Source of the DNA: Nitratidesulfovibrio sp044433065
Lineage (GTDB): Bacteria > Desulfobacterota > Desulfovibrionia > Desulfovibrionales > Desulfovibrionaceae
Assembly (NCBI GenBank): GCA_044433065.1
Contig: JAWXUA010000112.1
Coordinates: 1 to 10,023, forward strand
Reading direction: 5' to 3'
DNA: 10,023 bases
The notes below the pieces were generated by a model. It saw only the letters and a list, made by a program, of their open reading frames with translations. It was not told the origin of the DNA and ran no database searches. Positions 1 through 5,444 of this stretch are shown one piece after another. The first letter of the stretch is position 1. Each line of letters starts with the position of its first letter. The translations under genes were made by a program, and so were the position numbers.

Positions 1-43
1 TGGGGGAAGGGATAACCCTTTCCAAAGGGTTTCCCTTCCCCCA
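1..43 (-). terminator. Long G/C-rich hairpin downstream of the FAD oxidoreductase gene
   Basis: Bases 1-12 pair with 32-43, and bases 14-21 pair with 24-31, with T13 bulged out. This gives a stem of about 20 bp with a tight apex. Read on the minus strand the apex is TTTGGAAA. It begins 21 bases after the stop codon of the minus-strand gene, so it probably ends that operon. Any U-tract would lie outside the window, so intrinsic termination is not proven. No T-run follows on the plus strand. Confidence 0.6.
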
Positions 44-63
44 GTCTTCCCTAAAATCCCAAA

Positions 64-1647
64 CTAAGCGCGGTAAAAACGTGCCTTCATGGCACAGTCA
101 GCAGGCACTTTCATGGTGAGAAGTGTGGTCTTGTCGAAGACTTTGGTAGCCTTGACGCTGAGTACTTCTGCTTCGCAAACGGGCTGACCGTCGCGACCAA
201 GGGCTGTGCCTTTGTCTCCAAGTTGTGGGAGCGGCAGGAATTCGTAGGGCAAGGTTATGGTCGCAAAACCGTCTTCATAGGTCTCATCCACAAGGAAAAT
301 GGCCTGACCTGAACACATGGCAACGCACATGCCGCAACCGATGCATGGCTTTTCTGGGTCCAAGGCTGGCAGCGATGTGATTTGATCACCAATGCGGATA
401 CAGCCTTTTGGGCACGCATCTTGGCAAGGATTGCAGGGGATATTTTGGGTGCATTCGATGACTGGGTGGACGCCGGCACGACCAGAACAGGTGCTGACAC
501 CAGGGAAACGGGCGATTTCATCGTCGGCCACATAACCCTTGCGGAGAAGGCTTTCGGAAACTTGGATGCCTTCTTCAGTGAGCGCAATGGCTTTGCCACG
601 GTTTTCTGGTGCAAACATGCCTTGACGAAGGCTGAGCAATGCAGCTTCGAGAGTCTCCATGCTTTCAGCCAAGAATTCCTTGGTGGTAAAGCCGAGATAT
701 TCAGCAACGGCAATGCCAGCAATGCGGCCTTCAATCATGGCTGAACTTGCTTCTTCAATACCAGATACGTCGCCTGCTACAAAAATACCGTCAACAGAAG
801 TCTTGCCAGAAGCGTCGCATAGAGGCACTTGACCGCCACGCCGTGGATTGTCTTCCATGGCACAGCCAGCCATTTTCAGCAGTTGCGACATGGGCGAGAG
901 ACCAACGGCAAGGCATACGGTGTCCACATCAAAATGCTTTTCCGTGCCTTCGATGAATTGGAAACGGTTGTCTACTTCTGCAATGGTGACACCTGTAACG
1001 TGGTCAGTTCCTTCAACTTTCTTGATGGTGTGGGACAGGTAGAAAGGAACACCTGTACGCGCAACTTTAGCCGCGTGCACGCCGTAACCACCAACTTTAG
1101 GAGCCGCATCCACAACAGCAACAACGTCACAGCCACATTGCGCAAGCTGGAAGCTGACCACAAGACCAACGTTGCCAGAACCAAGCATGAGCACTTTTTT
1201 ACCAGGGCGCACACCATGGATATTCATCATGGTTTGGGCCGCACCAGCACCAATGATACCAGGTAAGGTCCAGCCTTCAAAGGTGACCATATTTTCTGAT
1301 GCACCAGTTGCAACGATGATAGCATCACCTTTATAGTGATAGATGGAGTCGCCCTTGCGCACGGTGATTTCTTTTTCTTGGTACAGACCAATGACGGTTG
1401 CGCTGAGGACAACTTCAACGCCTAAGGCATTGGCTTCTTTCAATAAGTCTTGGCCAATTTTAATGCCACGGACTTTTGCTTTATGCTCTTTGGAGCCAAA
1501 AAATTTGTGGATTTGCTTGAAAAGCTGGCCACCCGGTTGATCGTTTTCGTCGAAAACAACAACGTTCATGCCTTGCTTGGCTGCTTCAATGGACGCAGAC
1601 AAACCAGATGGACCTGCACCGATAATAATAAGGTCGTAGCGTTTCAT
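64..1647 (-). CDS. FAD-dependent oxidoreductase, HcnB/opine-oxidase alpha-like, with ferredoxin insertion
   Basis: A 527-residue flavoprotein of the pyridine nucleotide-disulfide oxidoreductase fold. Visible motifs are the FAD-binding GAGPSG at residues 10-15, PGGQ at 38-41, ATG at 123-125, a second dinucleotide motif GSGNVG at 166-171, and the second FAD contact VAGDVSG at about 300-306. This core matches the alpha subunits of hydrogen cyanide synthase, opine oxidases and heterotetrameric proline dehydrogenases. Between residues 399 and 445 there are two ferredoxin-type cysteine groups: C405, C408, C412, C416 and C435, C438, C441, C445 (the latter CxxCxxCxxxC). They suggest two [4Fe-4S] clusters. 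ATG at 1647 follows AAAGGAA at a good distance and lies 10 bases after the upstream gene's stop, so the two are translationally close. It probably passes electrons from an amine or amino-acid-derived substrate through flavin to the clusters; the substrate is unknown. Confidence 0.85.
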   Translation of the reverse strand: MKRYDLIIIGAGPSGLSASIEAAKQGMNVVVFDENDQPGGQLFKQIHKFFGSKEHKAKVRGIKIGQDLLKEANALGVEVVLSATVIGLYQEKEITVRKGDSIYHYKGDAIIVATGASENMVTFEGWTLPGIIGAGAAQTMMNIHGVRPGKKVLMLGSGNVGLVVSFQLAQCGCDVVAVVDAAPKVGGYGVHAAKVARTGVPFYLSHTIKKVEGTDHVTGVTIAEVDNRFQFIEGTEKHFDVDTVCLAVGLSPMSQLLKMAGCAMEDNPRRGGQVPLCDASGKTSVDGIFVAGDVSGIEEASSAMIEGRIAGIAVAEYLGFTTKEFLAESMETLEAALLSLRQGMFAPENRGKAIALTEEGIQVSESLLRKGYVADDEIARFPGVSTCSGRAGVHPVIECTQNIPCNPCQDACPKGCIRIGDQITSLPALDPEKPCIGCGMCVAMCSGQAIFLVDETYEDGFATITLPYEFLPLPQLGDKGTALGRDGQPVCEAEVLSVKATKVFDKTTLLTMKVPADCAMKARFYRA

Positions 1648-1657
1648 GACATTTCCT

Positions 1658-1993
1658 TTATTTGCTTGCAGTGGGCTTGTCAGACACGCCGTATTGCGTT
1701 TGCACCTTCATACCAGCCACCAAAGGTGTGACGCAGGTACGGATATTGGGCTTGCCATCAACAATCATGACGCAGTCTGTACAGCGGCCAATGGCGCAGA
1801 AAATGCCGCGCGGTGTGCCTTTAGCTGTGTGACGGTGAGCCATGACGCCAGCCGCACGAAGCGCAGCTGCAATGGCTTCGCCTTCGTAGCCTTCCATGGG
1901 ATTGCCATTATAAAAAAATGTTACGAGTGCACCTTTTTCTTGCTTACCTAAAATAGGATGCTCTTCGATACGCATAGCAGAAATATCGTTCAT
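1658..1993 (-). CDS. Small (2Fe-2S)-binding protein, HcnA-like
   Basis: A 111-residue soluble protein of the Fer2_4 type, the small iron-sulfur subunit usually encoded next to HcnB-like flavoproteins. The cluster ligands are visible as C66, C71, C74 and C87 (C-x4-C-x2-C-x12-C), within the stretches RGIFCAIGRCTDC and NIRTC. The length is normal for stand-alone versions. ATG at 1993 is preceded by AAAGGA seven bases upstream. The gene sits 15 bases after the cyclodeaminase-like gene and 10 bases before the flavoprotein gene, a typical operon spacing. It most likely forms a complex with the flavoprotein and relays electrons. The family assignment is secure; the partner and acceptor are inferred. 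Confidence 0.87.
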   Translation of the reverse strand: MNDISAMRIEEHPILGKQEKGALVTFFYNGNPMEGYEGEAIAAALRAAGVMAHRHTAKGTPRGIFCAIGRCTDCVMIVDGKPNIRTCVTPLVAGMKVQTQYGVSDKPTASK

Positions 1994-2008
1994 AACTAGT
2001 CCTTTAGC

Positions 2009-3151
2009 CTACGCCAAATCTGGCTTGGTCCAGAGGTTCAACTTAGTACCGATGCCAAGTTCAAGGGCTTTGCGGTAACAGATGGTGCCCCATGCAACGT
2101 CTTCAACAGGCATGCCGCCAACGGAGTACACAAAGATTTCATCGTCATTTTGACGCATGGGGATTTTGCCCACGAGCATGTCCCCAAGGTCTTCAAGACA
2201 ATCTTTGGTGGCTTTACCTTCGTGGATAAGGTCCATATTGCGCAGTGCAGGCATGGGAATGACATTGTAGGTTGGGTATGGATATTCTTCTGCCCATGCT
2301 TCGTACAATTTGATATTATCCACAACGTTACGGACATTGTTCAAAAGGAAATCATCGTCAAACAAAGCGGCACCTGGGCAACTAATAATAGCGCCCTTTT
2401 TAACCCACTCACCTTTAATATATGGAAAACTTGCAAAGTCACCACAAACAACAGATGGTGCAGAGGTAACAATATCAGCGTCGCGCACAACTTCTTCAAC
2501 GGTTTCAACTGCGTAGACTTCTTTAATGCTAGGATATTCAGCCTTCACGTAGTCAACAAAATTCAAGGTCGATGGCGATGTTGCAGAGCGTCCCTTAACC
2601 TTCACGACTTCAATGTCAGGACGAACAGCCATGGCTGCTGCAAGAGCTGTGCGACCCATGACGCCAGGTCCGATAATACCCATGACTTTAGCGTCTTTAC
2701 GTGCAAGGTATTTGTAGCCAACACCTGGGATAGCACCAGTGCGGTATGCGCTCAAAACGTTAGCAGACATGTAGGCAAGCGGTGCGCCTGTGTCTTTGTC
2801 GTTCAAGGTCAGCATCAGGATGGATCGTGGTAAACCCTTCTTTTTATTCTCAACATTGGACCCATACCACTTCACACCAGCCATATCAAAGCGTCCACCA
2901 AGATAGGCTGGCATAGCCATGAAGCGACGGTCAGGACCATCAACAGGCATATTAGGGAATGGAGATTCAGTCGGAAAGGTCATCATAACGCCGTGGGAAT
3001 TGCCATTCTCACCGCCCATACGGAAATCACCAATTTTCAAGAGGCGTAGCATTTCATCCATGGCTTCAATGCAAGCAGCCATATCTTTAACGCCAGCTTT
3101 GATCATGTCTTCTTCATTCAAATATAGAAAATCAACTTGTGGATAGCTCAT
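2009..3151 (-). CDS. Ornithine cyclodeaminase/mu-crystallin family protein (tyramine oxidase subunit B-like)
   Basis: A 380-residue NAD(P)-binding protein. A Rossmann motif GIIGPGVMGRTA lies at residues 158-169. Before it are the family signatures KWYGSNVEN (94-102) and LSAYRTGAIPG (133-143), and near the C-terminus SVGGMPVEDVAW. The family includes ornithine cyclodeaminase, ketimine reductase (mu-crystallin) and alanine or opine dehydrogenases. From memory, close relatives carry the database name tyramine oxidase subunit B, a label I would not read as a proven function. The start was placed at 3151 because GGAG at 3157-3160 lies just upstream and the protein then begins at the conserved region. 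The open frame extends to an ATG at 3226, but those 25 extra residues look unlike the family. It is the first gene of the operon and may act on an imine or amino acid handled by the flavoprotein. Confidence 0.85.
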   Translation of the reverse strand: MSYPQVDFLYLNEEDMIKAGVKDMAACIEAMDEMLRLLKIGDFRMGGENGNSHGVMMTFPTESPFPNMPVDGPDRRFMAMPAYLGGRFDMAGVKWYGSNVENKKKGLPRSILMLTLNDKDTGAPLAYMSANVLSAYRTGAIPGVGYKYLARKDAKVMGIIGPGVMGRTALAAAMAVRPDIEVVKVKGRSATSPSTLNFVDYVKAEYPSIKEVYAVETVEEVVRDADIVTSAPSVVCGDFASFPYIKGEWVKKGAIISCPGAALFDDDFLLNNVRNVVDNIKLYEAWAEEYPYPTYNVIPMPALRNMDLIHEGKATKDCLEDLGDMLVGKIPMRQNDDEIFVYSVGGMPVEDVAWGTICYRKALELGIGTKLNLWTKPDLA

Positions 3152-3208
3152 TAGTGCTCCTTTTATGCGTGTATACGCCTGCGCCATAAACGAATGACAC
3201 CAACAAAG

Positions 3209-3227
3209 GGTATAATGCCTCGGCATT
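3209..3227 (-). promoter_or_regulatory. Candidate -10 element and overlapping dyad for the minus-strand operon
   Basis: On the minus strand TATACC (3214-3209) could be a -10 box, placing the RNA start about 50 bases before the ATG at 3151. Directly upstream lies the inverted repeat AATGCC/GGCATT (3214-3227), in the interval between -10 and -35. No recognisable -35 hexamer is present at 17 bases, as is common for promoters that need an AraC-type activator. The assignment is by eye only. Confidence 0.3.
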
Positions 3228-3342
3228 TTTCGTCTTGGTGAAGTTCTTATGCATGGTATCGTTTTCGCTTTCTTGTAAAAATCAGAACTAATGACAAAAA
3301 AGGTAAAAGTGGAGAAAACGCGTACTTTTATTATTTTTTCTT

Positions 3343-3364
3343 TTATACTGCTATGTTATACTGC
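3343..3364. repeat. 9-bp direct repeat TTATACTGC x2
   Basis: TTATACTGC occurs at 3343-3351 and again at 3356-3364, separated by TATG, giving a 13-base period. Direct repeats are a common form of AraC-family operator, so it may be a binding site of the adjacent regulator. The short period and AT-rich surroundings keep chance in play. Confidence 0.35.
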
Positions 3365-3568
3365 AAAAGAAGAACAATAAGCATGACAAGAAAAACATAC
3401 TTTACGTTTATGGTATTTTTTGCACATTCTTTGTAGGCACTACGCAGCGCATTTTGGACTACGAGAGAAAAATAGTTAGCATGAAAACATTGCGAACCTA
3501 ACAAAAATATTATAGGGATATGCTGCTATTTTATATTGACCATACTTCTTTGCATTTAAGGAAATCAC

Positions 3569-4504
3569 GTGTCCGAAGAGTATATAAAAACAACTCAGCC
3601 CTATCTTGTTTTTGCAATACCAGCTTTTTATCAAACTGTGTATGTTAGAGATGGTATTTCACACTTCTATGCTTTTCAAGCATCAGAGACAAAAGAGGTG
3701 AATATTGTACCAAGCGGATGCATGGAATGGATATTTTGCTACACGCCTAAGCATGAAAATACAATAGATAATAGCAGTCATTTACCAAATATACATGCAC
3801 ATAGAAGCGAACACATATGCACTACGCCACAAAATGCGTACACCATTAGTGGTACTATATTCGGGCCAAGTGTCAGCCAAAGTACGTGGTGTCTACAAAA
3901 AGATGCGCTCTATTTTGGCGTGCGCTTTGAGAATGGCTATTTACCTAATTTTATAGATATATCCAGAAAAGAATTCATCGGGAAGCACTTTCCCTTCCAT
4001 GAACTTGTTCACGATTTGCCCTTTTTACAAAGCCTTAGCATGACAAACAATATAGCCGAGCAAGTACATCGCTTTTTGCAAATCTATAACGGCATCTACG
4101 AGCCAAAGGACCTCGCCTTTTCCAAGCACGACATGGTAAGCCTTTGCAAAAGGATGATTTATGATAGCAATGGCTTTATTAAAATTGAAAAAATTGCAGA
4201 AAAGCTTGGGTATACAGAACGTTATCTCAATAAACTTTTCACTGACGAAATAGGCTGTTCCGCTAAGACGCTGTGCAAAGTGGTGCGCTTCCAAGCTCTC
4301 TTAACCCGCTTTCATCACGCCTGCTTCACCAATAATATGGGCAAAATCAAAATGGTTGAGATTGCTCTGGAACTTGGCTTTTACGATCAAGCCCAAATGA
4401 ACAAGGAATTTAAAAGCCTTGCACACATAACTCCAAAGCAGTACGTCGCCTTGCTCGAAGAAATGAAGTATATGACGCGTATCCATGATGTGCCACTTGC
4501 CTAG
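3569..4504 (+). CDS. AraC family transcriptional regulator
   Basis: A 311-residue protein with a non-conserved N-terminal sensing half and an AraC-type DNA-binding half at the C-terminus. Two helix-turn-helix units are visible: IKIEKIAEKLGYTERYLNKLF at about residues 204-224, and the second at about 259-281, followed by the family hallmark ITPKQY near 287-292. The N-terminal region (about 10-125) contains VPSGCMEWIF, the type of stretch found in cupin-like sensor domains. The GTG start at 3569 is supported by AAGGAA (3558-3563) at proper spacing, and no better ATG lies nearby. Because it is divergent from the cyclodeaminase/oxidoreductase operon, it is probably that operon's activator. It may also control the convergent Rid-family gene. 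The inducer is unknown. Confidence 0.9.
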   Translation: MSEEYIKTTQPYLVFAIPAFYQTVYVRDGISHFYAFQASETKEVNIVPSGCMEWIFCYTPKHENTIDNSSHLPNIHAHRSEHICTTPQNAYTISGTIFGPSVSQSTWCLQKDALYFGVRFENGYLPNFIDISRKEFIGKHFPFHELVHDLPFLQSLSMTNNIAEQVHRFLQIYNGIYEPKDLAFSKHDMVSLCKRMIYDSNGFIKIEKIAEKLGYTERYLNKLFTDEIGCSAKTLCKVVRFQALLTRFHHACFTNNMGKIKMVEIALELGFYDQAQMNKEFKSLAHITPKQYVALLEEMKYMTRIHDVPLA

Positions 4505-4580
4505 AAAGGGCTTTTTACTGTAAAACCATGCACTTGTGCGCCTCTCCATGAAGAAATCCTTGGCCACACAAAGGCCATAA

Positions 4581-4620
4581 AAAAGAGCACACCTTCCGCA
4601 AAAAGAAGGCGTGCTCTTTT
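4581..4620. terminator. Bidirectional intrinsic terminator between the AraC and Rid genes
   Basis: AAAAGAGCAC (4581-4590) pairs with GTGCTCTTTT (4611-4620), and CCTTC (4592-4596) pairs with GAAGG (4605-4609). One A/C mismatch separates the two stems and the loop has eight bases. A-runs on one flank and T-runs on the other make it usable in both directions. It sits 76 bases after the AraC gene stop and just beyond the repeat array that follows the convergent Rid gene. Confidence 0.88.
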
Positions 4621-4631
4621 GGTTCCTACGA

Positions 4632-4736
4632 TTTAGTCCAGAATAATCGAGGTTTAGTCCAGAATAATCGAGGTTTAGTCAAGAATAATCGAGGTTTAGT
4701 CCAGAATAATCGCGCTTTAGTCGAGAATAATGGCAG
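4632..4736. repeat. Five 21-bp tandem units derived from the 3' end of the Rid-family gene
   Basis: Units start at 4632, 4653, 4674, 4695 and 4716, each 21 bases with the core TTTAGTCCAGAATAATCG. The first two are identical, the third has one change (C to A), the fourth differs in its last bases, and the fifth is the real end of the Rid gene. Read on the minus strand in the gene's own frame, every unit carries codons for I-I-L-D followed by TAA. The array is therefore a tandem copy of the last codons and stop of that gene. A period of exactly seven codons keeps the frame, but only the first stop is normally reached. Replication slippage is the simplest origin. Confidence 0.93.
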
Positions 4737-5115
4737 TCAGGTCAAGTTCAACAAATTGCGTAGGTCTGTTGAGTGCTGGTGTACCGACCATGGTAAAAAG
4801 CGGCTTAACATCAAAGAATATTTCACTAAATGCCTTAGCAACTGCAGCACCATACGACATGTCCGTGATGAAGCCATTCACTTTGACCACGTCTTTTGCA
4901 GAGGAACCAGCCTCTTCCAAGAGCTTCACTTGTTTTTCAAAGATATATTTTGCTTGCTCGTACGCATCGTCGCCATAGACAGATCCATCAGGCTGTACAG
5001 CAGTGGTGCCACCAATCATGACAAAAGGGCCGACCTTCACCATACGAGAGTAGCCAACCTTTGCTTCTAAGGGAGCACCAGAGCTGTAATTTGTACGTTC
5101 CATAGTTTTAGACAT
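4717..5115 (-). CDS. Rid (RidA/YjgF/YER057c/UK114) family protein, lacking the catalytic arginine
   Basis: A 132-residue protein of the trimeric Rid family, full length. It shows the subfamily-typical GYSRMVKVGPFVMIGGTTA at residues 21-39 and the C-terminal VGTPALNRPTQFVELDLTAI. RidA hydrolyses reactive enamines and imines, binding their carboxylate with Arg105 of the E. coli protein in a P-A-R-S/T context. Here the same place reads P-L-F-T (105-108), so Phe107 replaces the arginine. That fits Rid subfamilies for which classical imine deaminase activity is not expected. ATG at 5115 follows GAGGGT at suitable spacing; a second ATG four codons later is less well placed. It converges on the AraC gene and may serve the nearby oxidation operon, which is inferred from proximity. 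Its 3' end is duplicated in tandem. Confidence 0.88.
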   Translation of the reverse strand: MSKTMERTNYSSGAPLEAKVGYSRMVKVGPFVMIGGTTAVQPDGSVYGDDAYEQAKYIFEKQVKLLEEAGSSAKDVVKVNGFITDMSYGAAVAKAFSEIFFDVKPLFTMVGTPALNRPTQFVELDLTAIILD

Positions 5116-5155
5116 TGTAAGACCCTCATAATGTTAGAAGTATTCGTTTTATTTC

Positions 5156-5184
5156 GTTGTACTCAGGCACTGAGGCTTCGTAAA
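5156..5184 (-). promoter_or_regulatory. Candidate promoter of the Rid-family gene with internal dyad
   Basis: On the minus strand TTTACG (5184-5179) and TACAAC (5161-5156) are separated by 17 bases, each matching four of six sigma-70 positions. An RNA start near 5149 would give a leader of about 33 bases. The spacer contains the inverted repeat CTCAG-GCA-CTGAG (5162-5174), a position typical of repressor or activator contact. Weak-consensus match by eye. Confidence 0.4.
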
Positions 5185-5257
5185 AGTACAAAGGGAATAT
5201 GGCGCATCCTTTTTTGCGTTTATTGTAAAAAACGGAATTAAAAAGGACAGCGCGGCT

Positions 5258-5308
5258 ATGGTCCTTGGCTGGCTGGAATATATGGTATCTGCAGGTCAGC
5301 AGATTTGA
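5258..5308 (+). CDS. Possible 16-residue leader peptide or end of a lost gene
   Basis: ATG at 5258 opens a short frame coding MVLGWLEYMVSAGQQI and ending in TGA at 5306-5308. AAGGA at 5243-5247 lies 10 bases upstream, slightly far but usable. The stop codon lies in the left arm of the terminator at 5301-5332, and the codons for residues 10-16 run through a competing hairpin, which is the layout of a leader peptide. Against this, the same frame is open without a start codon back to 5174 and reads like normal protein. The piece could instead be the C-terminal remnant of a deleted gene followed by that gene's terminator. I recognise no family. Confidence 0.33.
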   Translation: MVLGWLEYMVSAGQQI

Positions 5309-5332
5309 GGTTAACCAAATCTCCTTTTTTTT
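5287..5332 (+). terminator. Terminator with overlapping alternative hairpin ahead of the HD-domain gene
   Basis: AGATTTG (5301-5307) pairs with CAAATCT (5316-5322) around an eight-base loop, followed by CC and eight T (5325-5332): an intrinsic terminator on the plus strand. Just before it, ATCTGC (5287-5292) pairs perfectly with GCAGAT (5299-5304). The two stems share bases 5301-5304, so they cannot both form. No full plus-strand gene lies upstream, because the region follows the divergent Rid gene. That is why attenuation of the downstream operon is considered. Confidence 0.65.
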
Positions 5333-5387
5333 GTCTCTAAATCGTCACCGTTTGACTGCATTATGCACCCAACTTGCAGCGAAGCTC

Positions 5388-5415
5388 TTGTACTTTTGTT
5401 GTGAGTATGTACAAT
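5388..5415 (+). promoter_or_regulatory. Candidate promoter directly upstream of the HD-domain gene
   Basis: TACAAT (5410-5415) is a five-of-six -10 match with TTGTAC (5388-5393) 16 bases upstream as a poor -35. It would start RNA near 5422, a leader of about 23 bases before the ATG at 5445. If active, it would bypass the terminator at 5301-5332, so it bears on whether attenuation matters. Confidence 0.35.
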
Positions 5416-5444
5416 ACGCATTTATTTTATAAGGGAATTCTATA

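Larger units (their letters stand above)
3152..3568. other. Divergent intergenic region between the oxidoreductase operon and the AraC-family gene
   Basis: This 417-base AT-rich stretch must hold both divergent promoters and probably the regulator's binding sites. It contains a dyad AATGCC-TC-GGCATT at 3214-3227, a 9-base direct repeat at 3343-3364, and a looser direct repeat with ACTACG at 3439-3444 and 3458-3463. A TTGACC at 3536-3541 resembles a -35 box, but it is too close to the GTG start at 3569 to place a -10 well. No convincing gene was found; two short ORFs at 3291-3380 and 3383-3436 lack good ribosome sites. Confidence 0.5.

Noticed and set aside
3152..3226. Upstream extension of the cyclodeaminase-like gene to an ATG at 3226
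   Set aside because: The extra 25 residues do not look like the family, and GGAG sits correctly before the ATG at 3151.
3304..3340. TAAAAGT...ACTTTTA inverted repeat followed by a T-rich stretch, terminator-like
   Set aside because: It is a seven-pair A/T stem with a 13-base loop and no gene upstream on that strand, so too weak to call.
3291..3436. Two consecutive short plus-strand ORFs (29 and 17 codons) with basic starts and hydrophobic cores, like small membrane peptides
   Set aside because: Neither has a proper ribosome site, and runs of T in AT-rich DNA produce hydrophobic residues by chance.
4632..4736. CRISPR array
   Set aside because: Units are directly adjacent with no spacers and derive from a gene end.
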